Shown: piece after piece, positions 15,366 to 22,701 of the stretch
How the letters are laid out: every line of letters begins with the position of its first letter
How positions within the stretch are numbered: position 1 is the first letter of the stretch
Assembly: GCA_023428265.1 (NCBI GenBank)
Contig: JAEYYW010000186.1
Location: forward strand, 1 to 43,631
DNA length: 43,631 nucleotides
From: Bacillota bacterium
Lineage (GTDB): Bacteria; Bacillota; Clostridia; Christensenellales; UMGS416
Direction of reading: 5' to 3'
Made by a program: the position numbers and the translations under genes
The notes under the pieces: model-generated
What the model saw: only the letters and a program-made list of their open reading frames with translations
The model's database searches: none
Told to the model about the DNA's origin: nothing

Positions 15366-16412
15366 ATGCCCGACCAAATCATCAATTTTCTGAAGGAGTC
15401 CACAGCAATCCCCGGATTGCCCGGATTTGAAAAGCCGATCGCCGATCTGGTGGCGCAATGGTTCGGCAAATACACCGGGGACGTATGGCAAGATCCTTTT
15501 TACAACACCTACGCCCGCATGGGCGGAGGCGGCCCCAAAGTGCTGGTAGCGGCCCACAGCGACGGCCTTGGCCTCATGGTGCGGTCCGTGGAAGAAGACG
15601 GCTTTATCGGTTTTGCAACCCTGGGCGGCTTTGACCCAAGGGTGCTGCCGGGGCTGGAAGTGACTGTGCATGGCCGCGAAGGCGATTATTTCGGTGTGAT
15701 CGGCGCAAAGCCCCCTCACGTGCTCAGTGAGGAAGACCGGAAGAAAGTGCTGAAAACGGATGAGCTCTTCATCGACGTAGGCATGCCGAAGGAAAAGGCC
15801 GCCCGCCTCATTTCCGTGGGCGACATCATCTCGCTGCGGGCACCGCTGCTCGAGCTGGCCGGCGGCGTTGTGGCCGGGCGGGCGCTGGATGATCGCGCCG
15901 GCGTCGCGATGATGCTGGAGGCGATGAAGAATCTGAAGAAGAAGAACCTGCAGGCCGACGTGGTGTTTACAGCCACCACGCGGGAGGAAGTGGGCAGCTA
16001 CGGCGCGATGACCGGCGCGTTTGCCGTCAAGCCCGATCTGGCTGTGGCCATCGATGTGTGCCATGCGGTGATCAACTCCAGCGACGACCCAAGGATGGTG
16101 CCTTTCGATCGCGTGAACCTGGGCCTCGGCCCGGTGCTGGACCGCAGGCTACGGCTGAAGCTGGAGCAAACCGCGGCCAAGCTCGGCATCGAAATCGCCT
16201 ATGACATCATGAACGAGGGCACCTCCACCGACGCGGACGAGGTGCAGGTGAGCCGCTCCGGCGTGCCTGTGGCGCTGTTGCAGCTGCCACTGCGATACAT
16301 GCACACCACGGTGGAGACCCTGCGCACAGACCTGATCGAAAAATCCGGCAAGCTGCTGGCGTCTTTCCTCATGGAAGTGACGGACAATTGGGAGGAATGG
16401 CCATGCATCTGA
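15366..16412 (+). CDS. M42-family metallo-aminopeptidase, paralogue 1
   Basis: Cytoplasmic di-metal aminopeptidase of the TET/FrvX type, which forms large tetrahedral particles that trim peptides. The 348-residue product has the family metal and catalytic residues: His-x-Asp in AHSDGLG, DDRAG, the catalytic Glu pair in TTREEVG, an Asp ligand in AIDVCHAV and a C-terminal His in YMHTT. The first motif departs from the usual AHMDE(I/V)G in two residues, unlike its two neighbours. I chose ATG at 15366, with GGAGG six bases before. It is first in a three-gene overlapping cluster; its last ten bases overlap the next gene. Different specificities for the three paralogues are likely but cannot be read here. 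Confidence 0.9.
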   Translation: MPDQIINFLKESTAIPGLPGFEKPIADLVAQWFGKYTGDVWQDPFYNTYARMGGGGPKVLVAAHSDGLGLMVRSVEEDGFIGFATLGGFDPRVLPGLEVTVHGREGDYFGVIGAKPPHVLSEEDRKKVLKTDELFIDVGMPKEKAARLISVGDIISLRAPLLELAGGVVAGRALDDRAGVAMMLEAMKNLKKKNLQADVVFTATTREEVGSYGAMTGAFAVKPDLAVAIDVCHAVINSSDDPRMVPFDRVNLGLGPVLDRRLRLKLEQTAAKLGIEIAYDIMNEGTSTDADEVQVSRSGVPVALLQLPLRYMHTTVETLRTDLIEKSGKLLASFLMEVTDNWEEWPCI

Positions 16413-17437
16413 AAGCGTTGACTGCCCTGCCAGGGCCCTCCGGCGTGGAGGACCGCGTGCGGGAATACATCCTGGAGGCCGCGAAAAAAGCAGGCGCCGA
16501 GACCCGGGTGGACAAGCTCGGCAATGTGATCGCCGTGAAGCGCGGCAAAGCCGAACACCCCTATCATGTGATGGTGTGCGCCCACATGGACGAGGTGGGC
16601 TTCCTGATCACCAAGGTGGAAGACGGCGGGCTGCTGCGATTTGCCCTGACCGGCGGCATGGACCCACGGATTCTGCTGTCACAGCGGGTGAGGATCGGCA
16701 GAAACGCAGTGCCCGGCGTGATTGGCAGCAAGCCGATCCATCTGCTGGAGCCCGAAGACATCAAGAAGGCTGTGAAGCTGGAAGAAATGACCATCGACAT
16801 CGGCGCTGCAAGCAAGGAAGAGGCGCTGAAGCTCACGCAGCCAGGCGACTGGGCCGTGTTTGACAGCGCCTATGTGGAGTTTGGCGAGCGGTTTGTCAAG
16901 TCCAAGGCGCTTGACGACCGGGCCGGATGCTCGCTGCTGCTGGAGGCGTTGAGCGGCCAGTATGACGCCACGGTGACGGCGGTGTTTTCGGTGATGGAAG
17001 AGATCGGCGGCATGGGGGCGGCGGCGGCAACCTACGCATTGAACCCTGACGCAGCCATCGTGCTGGAAGGCACCACCTGCGCCGACATGCACGGCGTGCC
17101 GGATCACTTGCGTGTGACCGTGGTGGGCAAGGGCCCGGCGATCACGATTATGGACCGGTCGGCAATCTCCGACCGCCGCCTGCGGGAGCGCCTGTTGGAC
17201 ACGGCCAGGGGCCTCGGCATCCCGTGGCAGCACAGGGCAGGTGCGTTCGGCGGCACCGACGCGGGCCGCATCCAGCCGGCAAGAGCCGGTGTGCCGGTGG
17301 TGAACATCAACGTGCCCTGCCGCTACATCCACTCGCCGGTGAGTGTGATGAGCCTTGACGACTATGACAACGCCCTGAAGCTGCTCAAGGCATTCCTGGG
17401 CGTGATACAGCACCACATCGAGGAGGTACGGCAATGA
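16403..17437 (+). CDS. M42-family metallo-aminopeptidase, paralogue 2
   Basis: A second M42 peptidase, 344 residues. Metal and catalytic residues are complete: AHMDEVGF, ALDDRAG, MEEIGGMGA with the Glu pair, Glu as the fourth metal ligand (IVLEGTT) and His in RYIHSP. The Glu ligand contrasts with Asp in the other two paralogues. I chose ATG at 16403 (GGAGG seven bases before), inside the end of paralogue 1. The stop overlaps the start of paralogue 3 (ATGA). Tight coupling implies fixed ratios and supports mixed-subunit particles, which are known in M42 enzymes of Pyrococcus and Clostridium thermocellum. Substrate preference is unknown. Confidence 0.9.
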   Translation: MHLKALTALPGPSGVEDRVREYILEAAKKAGAETRVDKLGNVIAVKRGKAEHPYHVMVCAHMDEVGFLITKVEDGGLLRFALTGGMDPRILLSQRVRIGRNAVPGVIGSKPIHLLEPEDIKKAVKLEEMTIDIGAASKEEALKLTQPGDWAVFDSAYVEFGERFVKSKALDDRAGCSLLLEALSGQYDATVTAVFSVMEEIGGMGAAAATYALNPDAAIVLEGTTCADMHGVPDHLRVTVVGKGPAITIMDRSAISDRRLRERLLDTARGLGIPWQHRAGAFGGTDAGRIQPARAGVPVVNINVPCRYIHSPVSVMSLDDYDNALKLLKAFLGVIQHHIEEVRQ

Positions 17438-18432
17438 GCCAGACGATCGAAACATTGAAGGAACTGCTGCCCATATTTGGCCCGTCAGGCCGCGAGCAGG
17501 CAGTGGCAGACGCCATAGAGAAGATGATCAGGCCCTATGTGGATGAGATCAGCCGCGACGCAATGGGCAACCTGATTGCGCTGAAGCGCGGTGGCGGCCG
17601 CAAGGTGATGCTGGCAGCCCATATGGATCAGATCGGCTTCATGGTCACGCACATCGACAAAAACGGCTTTCTGCGCGTGTCGCCGGTGGGCGGCGTGATG
17701 CCCGCCTGGGTGCTGATGATCCCGGTGCGGTTTGAAAACGGCACCACCGGCGTGGTGGGGTTTGAAACCAAAACCGAGAGCTATGACAAGCTGAAGCACG
17801 AGCACCTGTTCCTGGACATCGGAGCCCGCAGCCGCGAGGAAGCGGAGGCCCTTGTGCAGATCGGCGACATGGCGGTGTTTTCCTCCGTGCTGAACGAAAA
17901 CAAACGGCACCTGAGCTGCGGCGCGCTGGATGACCGCGCAGGCTGCGCCATCGTTGTGGAGGCGCTGAAGCGTGTGAAAAATTCCCCCTATGACATCTAT
18001 GCCGTGTTCACCGCCCAGGAGGAAGTGGGTTGCCGCGGCGCCCGCACGGCGGCTTACGCCATTGCGCCGGAGATGGGCCTGGCTTTTGACATCACACCTT
18101 GCCCCGACACGCCCCATGCCAAGCGCATCTGCTCCGTGGATATGGGCCATGGCCCGGCCATCAAGGTGCGCGACACCTCGGTGATTTGCCACCCCCGCGT
18201 GCGCCGGTGGCTGGAGGACGCTGCGAAAGCCCGCTCCATCCCCTACCAGCTGGAAGTGCTCACCCTGGGCGGCACCGACGCCAGCACCATACAATCCAGC
18301 CGGGAAGGCGTGCCCTCCGGCGTGCTGTCACTCCCCACCCGCTATGCCCACTCTCAGCAGGAAACCATTGACAAGGAAGATCTTGAGGCATGTGTGGAGC
18401 TCGTCGTGGCGGCGCTTGGGATGGAGGCGTGA
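17434..18432 (+). CDS. M42-family metallo-aminopeptidase, paralogue 3
   Basis: Third M42 peptidase of the cluster, 332 residues. The site residues are present: AHMDQIGF, ALDDRAG, TAQEEVGCRGA, an Asp ligand in AFDITPC and His in RYAHSQ. The start ATG at 17434 overlaps the TGA of paralogue 2 by four bases, with GGAGG-like AGGAGG nearby. The protein is the shortest of the three. All three share the order of motifs but clearly differ in sequence, so the duplications are old. Downstream are three inverted repeats and then ridA. Confidence 0.9.
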   Translation: MSQTIETLKELLPIFGPSGREQAVADAIEKMIRPYVDEISRDAMGNLIALKRGGGRKVMLAAHMDQIGFMVTHIDKNGFLRVSPVGGVMPAWVLMIPVRFENGTTGVVGFETKTESYDKLKHEHLFLDIGARSREEAEALVQIGDMAVFSSVLNENKRHLSCGALDDRAGCAIVVEALKRVKNSPYDIYAVFTAQEEVGCRGARTAAYAIAPEMGLAFDITPCPDTPHAKRICSVDMGHGPAIKVRDTSVICHPRVRRWLEDAAKARSIPYQLEVLTLGGTDASTIQSSREGVPSGVLSLPTRYAHSQQETIDKEDLEACVELVVAALGMEA

Positions 18433-18447
18433 TCAACAAATCCCCCC

Positions 18448-18558
18448 TGTCGCCTGAGGGCGACATCCCCCCTTGAGTTTTTGCCTATGGCAAAAACAAG
18501 GGCGGGTAAGGAAGTTGCTCTATCCAATTTCAGTAGGGGCCGGGCTCTGTCCCGGCCC
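18448..18558. repeat. Three consecutive perfect inverted repeats
   Basis: Between the M42 cluster and ridA are three hairpins in a row: TGTCGCC/GGCGACA (18448-18465, 4-base loop), GTTTTTGCC/GGCAAAAAC (18477-18497, 3-base loop) and GGGCCGGG/CCCGGCCC (18537-18558, 6-base loop). The first is flanked by two C-rich runs. None has a plus-strand U-tract, so they are not ordinary terminators. A partial copy of the first repeat (TGTCGCCTGACGGCG) lies at about 5299-5313. A mosaic intergenic repeat is the most likely identity. Confidence 0.65.
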
Positions 18559-18603
18559 GGCTATATGGCCCCTCTCTCCCATCCCATAAATAGGAGTGAT
18601 CTC

Positions 18604-18990
18604 ATGAATAAAATCATCGTGCACACCGACGAAGCCCCCAAGGCCATCGGCCCCTATAGCCAGGCCGTGCGTGCCGGCGACTTCCTGTTTCTGTCTGGCC
18701 AAACGCCGCTGGACCCGGCCACCGGGTTGCTGGTGGAAGGCGGTGTGAGGGAGCAGGCCGCCCGCGTTTTTCAGAATCTGGAAGCGGTGCTTCAGGCTGC
18801 CGGCGTGGGCATGGAAGCCGTGGTAAAGGCAACCGTGTTTTTGAAGGACATGGATGACTTCGCCGCGGTCAACGAGGTGTACGCTTCGCGGTTTGCAGGC
18901 GACTTCCCCGCCCGCTCCACCGTGCAGGTGGCGAGGCTGCCCAAAGACGCGCTGGTGGAGATTGAGATGATCGCCTATGTGGGGAAATGA
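18604..18990 (+). CDS. ridA: RidA-family enamine/imine deaminase
   Basis: A small trimeric YjgF/YER057c/UK114-type protein that hydrolyses reactive 2-aminoacrylate and related imines released by PLP enzymes. The 128-residue product has the family marks: APKAIGPYSQAV near the N-terminus, FLSGQTPLDPATG, and the catalytic Arg in ARSTVQVARLPKDALVEIE. I chose ATG at 18604, where AGGAG lies seven bases upstream. It sits between the M42 peptidases and a glutamine amidotransferase-like hydrolase, consistent with amino-acid catabolism. A strong terminator follows, so it ends its transcription unit. Confidence 0.93.
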   Translation: MNKIIVHTDEAPKAIGPYSQAVRAGDFLFLSGQTPLDPATGLLVEGGVREQAARVFQNLEAVLQAAGVGMEAVVKATVFLKDMDDFAAVNEVYASRFAGDFPARSTVQVARLPKDALVEIEMIAYVGK

Positions 18991-19015
18991 TCCGGCACCA
19001 ATAAAATGAGTGAAG

Positions 19016-19040
19016 CGGGGGCCTGTGCGCCCCCGTTTTT
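19016..19040 (+). terminator. Intrinsic terminator after ridA
   Basis: A perfect 7-bp stem CGGGGGC/GCCCCCG (19016-19022 with 19029-19035) with a 6-base loop, followed by TTTTT. Confidence 0.9.
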
Positions 19041-19103
19041 CATGTTGTCCTTCCCGCTCCGCTGTCATATCATAAAAGCAGAATGTGAAAATCGGGTGAA
19101 GCA

Positions 19104-19772
19104 ATGAAACCTTTGATCGGCATCACGATGAACCCCGACACCAGAGACGGCGACCGGCTGGGCCGGCTCTACAGTTTTTATATGGAGGCCGTGCGGGCCG
19201 CCGGCGCCGTGCCGGTCATGCTCTTTGACGGCGCAGAGGAAGCGGAGCTCCTGTCAAAAAGGCTGGACGGGCTGCTGCTCTCCGGCGGCGACGATGTGGA
19301 CGCGGCAATGTTTGGCGAGGAGAATTTGCATTCAAAGGGTGTGGATCCAGCCCGCGACAGTCTGGAGGCAGCCTGCCTGACCGCGTTCATCGGCGCGGGC
19401 AAGCCGGTCTTGGGCATCTGCCGCGGCATCCAGGTGATGGCTGCGGCGCTCGGCGGCACGCTGTGGCAGGACATTGAGACGCAGACCGGCATCGCGCACC
19501 GCTTCGGGGAGCGCCATGACATCCTGGTGCGTGAGGGGTCCTTCCTCTCCCCTGTCTTGCCGGAGCGCGTGGAGGTGAACAGCACCCACCACCAGGCCGT
19601 GCGCGCTCTGCCGCCCAGGTTTATGGTGTCCGCCATGTCGCCGGATGGCATCATCGAAGCGATGGAGGCCACCGACGGCAGGAAGCTCTGGGCGGTGCAG
19701 TTTCATCCGGAAAGGCTGTTTCAAAATAATGATAGAATGGTGGGGATTTTCAAAAAACTGGTCATGGAATGA
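19104..19772 (+). CDS. Class I glutamine amidotransferase-like hydrolase (peptidase C26, PuuD-like)
   Basis: A 222-residue single-domain hydrolase resembling gamma-glutamyl-GABA hydrolase PuuD, which cleaves gamma-glutamyl amides. The N-terminus PLIGITMNPD is typical, as is LLLSGGDDVD. The nucleophile is C106 in GICRGIQVM, and the triad His-Glu lies in WAVQFHPER. NSTHHQAV is a second family mark. ATG at 19104 lacks a strong Shine-Dalgarno sequence (GGGTGAAGCA only). No other Puu gene is present, so the substrate may be another gamma-glutamyl compound or peptide, in keeping with the peptidases upstream. Confidence 0.88.
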   Translation: MKPLIGITMNPDTRDGDRLGRLYSFYMEAVRAAGAVPVMLFDGAEEAELLSKRLDGLLLSGGDDVDAAMFGEENLHSKGVDPARDSLEAACLTAFIGAGKPVLGICRGIQVMAAALGGTLWQDIETQTGIAHRFGERHDILVREGSFLSPVLPERVEVNSTHHQAVRALPPRFMVSAMSPDGIIEAMEATDGRKLWAVQFHPERLFQNNDRMVGIFKKLVME

Positions 19773-19781
19773 GGATCCGCC

Positions 19782-19810
19782 TTGCCAATAACGATAAGCT
19801 CAGATATACT
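19782..19810 (+). promoter_or_regulatory. Sigma-A promoter of the TIM-barrel isomerase gene
   Basis: TTGCCA (19782-19787), a 17-base spacer and TATACT (19805-19810); each hexamer matches four or five of six consensus bases. It starts about ten bases after the amidotransferase stop and would give a leader of about 20 bases. Confidence 0.6.
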
Positions 19811-19835
19811 AATGGGAAAATTTCAGGGGGAAATG

Positions 19836-20612
19836 ATGAAGACCGGTATCTTTTCCTGGTTCAGTTATCCGATGCCTATTGAGGAACGGCTCCGCCTGAT
19901 CAAGGCAACCGGCTTTGATGCTGTCTCGCTCTGGTGGGGAGATGCGGATAAGCACCAACAGCCCGATGCCGCCAGAAGGATTGGTCTGGAGATTGACAAT
20001 GTCCACGCACCGTTCCCCCTTACCAATGATTTGTGGCTTGATCATCCCGTTGGAGACGAGTATTTGAAGGCACTGCTATCCTGTGTGGAAGATTGTCACC
20101 AGCACAAGATCCCTACAGTGGTGATACATATAAACGGTGCCAAGGACGATGCGGAGATCACCGACACCGGTATCAAGAGGATCAACAGACTTGTCGAGCT
20201 TGCCGAGAAAACAAAGGTGCGCCTCGCATTTGAGAACTGGATCCACCTGAGACACCTTGACTATGTCTTCAATCACATCAAATCAGAGTATCTGGGTTTT
20301 TGTTATGACAGTGGCCATGAGAACTTCTCCCGCGAGGGCATTGACTGCCTGAGCAAATACGGTGACAGACTGTTTGCCGTGCATTTGGATGACAACTTCG
20401 GCGATCATGATACCCACCTGCTGCCGTTTGACGGCACAGTGGATTGGGCAAGTGTAAAAACAAAGTTAGCCAAATGCCGAAAGCTGGATTTTCTCACTTT
20501 GGAAGTTGATTTTAACACGAAGCACGAGAAAAGCCAGATCTACAAGGAACTTTCGGCTGAAGGATTCCTGACGCTGGCATACCAAAGGGTGCGTAACCTG
20601 ATGGGTGAATAG
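19836..20612 (+). CDS. Sugar phosphate isomerase/epimerase-like TIM-barrel protein
   Basis: A 258-residue protein of the xylose-isomerase-like / AP-endonuclease-2 barrel superfamily. Visible marks are an N-terminal KTGIFSWFS strand, VSLWWGD, VHAPFP, NWIHLRHLDYVF, CYDSGHEN and HLDDNFGDHDTHLLPFDGTVDW, which provide the usual His/Asp/Glu metal ligands. The substrate is not determinable. Two ATG codons stand in tandem (19833, 19836); I prefer the second because AGGGGG then lies five bases upstream. Base use is a little more AT-rich than the M42 genes. It has its own promoter and terminator and is therefore a single-gene unit. Confidence 0.8.
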   Translation: MKTGIFSWFSYPMPIEERLRLIKATGFDAVSLWWGDADKHQQPDAARRIGLEIDNVHAPFPLTNDLWLDHPVGDEYLKALLSCVEDCHQHKIPTVVIHINGAKDDAEITDTGIKRINRLVELAEKTKVRLAFENWIHLRHLDYVFNHIKSEYLGFCYDSGHENFSREGIDCLSKYGDRLFAVHLDDNFGDHDTHLLPFDGTVDWASVKTKLAKCRKLDFLTLEVDFNTKHEKSQIYKELSAEGFLTLAYQRVRNLMGE

Positions 20613-20617
20613 AAAGA

Positions 20618-20641
20618 ACAGGCCGTTTCCGGCCTGTTTTA
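20618..20641. terminator. Terminator between TIM-barrel gene and nucleoside ABC operon
   Basis: A perfect 7-bp stem ACAGGCC/GGCCTGT (20618-20624, 20631-20637) with a 6-base loop, followed by TTTTAT on the plus strand and TTCTTTC on the minus strand. It lies between convergent genes and may serve both. Confidence 0.85.
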
Positions 20642-20677
20642 TAATTAATGTAGTCCTTATTGATATCTACCTGATAT

Positions 20678-21619
20678 TCATCTTGCTTCCCGGTCATAAG
20701 CTACCGATAGCGCCGCCGGCGCTCCATCACCCCGGCCCTTCAGCCGGCCCGTCACAAAGATCAGCACCACGATCGTGAGGATATAGGGAAGCATCGAGAA
20801 GAACGCGTCCGGCACCCGGACGCCTATCGCCTGCAACCTCAATCCCAGGATGCCGACCAGGCCAAACAGGTAGGACCCAACCAATGCCTTCCAGGGATTC
20901 CACATTGCAAAGATGACCAGCGCCACCGCAATCCAGCCACGGCCGGCAGAGATATTCTCCATCCACTGGCTGTTGTAGGCCAGGGCCAGAAACACCCCGG
21001 CCAACCCGGAAAACATACCGCCCGCAATCGTGCATCCATACCGCACGGCAAACACGTTGATGCCGGCGGCATCGGTGGCGGCAGGGTTTTCACCGGCACT
21101 GCGGATCTTGAGGCCCAGATGGGTCTTGTTCAACACAAACCACACCACCGGCACCAGCAGGATGCTGGCATACACAAGGATATCCTGGTCAAAAAAGATC
21201 GGGCCGATGAAAGGAATCGAACTCAAACCGGGAATCGGGATGTCTTCAAACCGAACCACCGATTGAATGCCCACAAACGACTTGCCAAGAAAGGAAGCCG
21301 TGCCCGTGCCGAAGATGGTGAGGGCCAGGCCGCTCACAACCTGGTTGGCCCGCAGCGATACGGTCAAAAACGCGTGGATCAGCGCCAGCAGCCCGCCGGC
21401 GGCCATCCCCGCAAGCACCGCCACCACCAGGCTGCCGGAGGCTTGCGCGGCAATAAAGCCGGAGATTGCCCCCACCAGGATCATGCCCTCCACACCCAGG
21501 TTCAGAATGCCGCCTTTTTCAGAAATGGCTTCGCCCAGAGACGCAAGCAGCAGAACGGTGCCTGCAGCCACGGTAGCGTTCAAGGAGCTGATGGCAAACT
21601 GCATCAGATCAACGTTCAT
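20678..21619 (-). CDS. Nucleoside-type ABC importer permease 2 (NupQ/YufQ-like)
   Basis: Inner-membrane permease of the BMP-dependent simple-sugar/nucleoside ABC family, 313 residues with about eight to nine hydrophobic segments. Family marks are LASLGEAISEKGGILNLGVEGMILVGAISGF near the N-terminus and GLKIRSAGENPAATDAAGINV in the cytoplasmic loop. The ATG at 21619 overlaps the TGA of the other permease (ATGA) and follows AAAGGAGG. It is the last gene of the xpt-bmp-ABC cluster. A role in purine nucleoside uptake is inferred from the family and from xpt at the head of the cluster. Confidence 0.9.
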   Translation of the reverse strand: MNVDLMQFAISSLNATVAAGTVLLLASLGEAISEKGGILNLGVEGMILVGAISGFIAAQASGSLVVAVLAGMAAGGLLALIHAFLTVSLRANQVVSGLALTIFGTGTASFLGKSFVGIQSVVRFEDIPIPGLSSIPFIGPIFFDQDILVYASILLVPVVWFVLNKTHLGLKIRSAGENPAATDAAGINVFAVRYGCTIAGGMFSGLAGVFLALAYNSQWMENISAGRGWIAVALVIFAMWNPWKALVGSYLFGLVGILGLRLQAIGVRVPDAFFSMLPYILTIVVLIFVTGRLKGRGDGAPAALSVAYDREAR

Positions 21620-22701
21620 TGCTTTGCCTCCTTTCCGAAATGGAAGCGGATCTTATACTGCGTGAGAATGTCAAAGCCCAAAACACAAAACAGGATCATG
21701 CCTTGTATCATCACGGAAATCGCATCGGATATGCCCGCCGTTTGCGCGTATTTGCCGCCAACCAGAAGCGCAGACATAAACACCGACATCGCCATAATGC
21801 CCCATGGGTTCAACCTTGCCAGCCATGCCACAATGATCGCCGTGTAACCATAGTTGCCGGAAATGTCCATCTCAATGCGGTGCGACATGCCGGCAAGCTC
21901 GCTCATGCCGGCAAGGCCGGCCACCGCGCCGGAAAGCATCATCACTGTGAGCATGGTGCGGCGCACATTCATGCCGGCATACTCCGCGGCGCGGGAGCTT
22001 TCGCCGATCACGCGGATCTCATACCCCCAGCGGCTGCGGCTCATCACAAAGAAATAGAGCACCACAACGGTAACGGCAATCAGCAACCCCAGGTGCAGGT
22101 CAGTGCCCGGCACGAAGGGCAGCCACGCCTGCCTCGGGATCGGCGTGGGCATCGGGAAACGGGTAACCGGGTCGCTCCAGGGCCCCGTGATCAGATACTG
22201 CAGCCACTTCAGACCCACATAGTTGAGCATCAGCGTCGTGATCGTTTCGTTGACGCCCAAATAGGCCTTCGGAGCGCCGGCCACACCGGCCCAAATGGCG
22301 CCCATCGCCATGGCCGCGATGGCCATCAGCGGTATCAGCACGATGCCCGGCAAGTTGGGAAACAGCATCGCCACTCCGGCCGCGGCAAACGCACCCATGG
22401 CGATCTGGCCCTCACCGCCGATGTTCCACAGCTTCATGCGGAACGCAATGGAGATGCCGATCGAGGTAATCATCAGCGGAATGGACTTGACCAGGATGTC
22501 AATTAAGCCGTAGCCGGAAAAGAATGTCTGGATGAACATGGAGTTCAGGATGTTGCCCACATCCTCCGGCGACTTGCCCACGCTGAACAAAAAGACCACG
22601 GCGATCAGCACGGCGATCGCCACCGACAGCACACGGATCAGAACCACATTTCCGGTGGTGCCCGCCATCCGCTTTTCAAAAGTGAGAAAGCGCTTCAACA
22701 C
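21616..22701 (-). CDS. Nucleoside-type ABC importer permease 1 (NupP/YufP-like)
   Basis: The partner permease, 361 residues, with about nine membrane segments after a short charged N-terminus. Marks are the LWNIGGEGQIAMGAFAA stretch and GYEIRVIGESSRAAEYAGMNV in the ATPase-coupling loop. The start is GTG at 22701 with GGAGG six bases upstream, which places it 26 bases inside the end of the ATPase gene. Its stop overlaps the next permease. Tight overlaps throughout indicate one translationally coupled importer. Confidence 0.9.
   Translation of the reverse strand: MLKRFLTFEKRMAGTTGNVVLIRVLSVAIAVLIAVVFLFSVGKSPEDVGNILNSMFIQTFFSGYGLIDILVKSIPLMITSIGISIAFRMKLWNIGGEGQIAMGAFAAAGVAMLFPNLPGIVLIPLMAIAAMAMGAIWAGVAGAPKAYLGVNETITTLMLNYVGLKWLQYLITGPWSDPVTRFPMPTPIPRQAWLPFVPGTDLHLGLLIAVTVVVLYFFVMSRSRWGYEIRVIGESSRAAEYAGMNVRRTMLTVMMLSGAVAGLAGMSELAGMSHRIEMDISGNYGYTAIIVAWLARLNPWGIMAMSVFMSALLVGGKYAQTAGISDAISVMIQGMILFCVLGFDILTQYKIRFHFGKEAKQ

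Noticed and set aside
15162..16064. In-frame 301-codon upstream extension of the SGDEF protein
   Set aside because: It lies antisense to the first M42 gene, has His/Gln-rich sequence typical of a GC-rich shadow frame, and a good ribosome site marks the start at 15161.
18448..18558. Tandem terminators or a CRISPR-like repeat
   Set aside because: The three palindromes differ from one another, have no U-tracts on the plus strand and no spacer periodicity.
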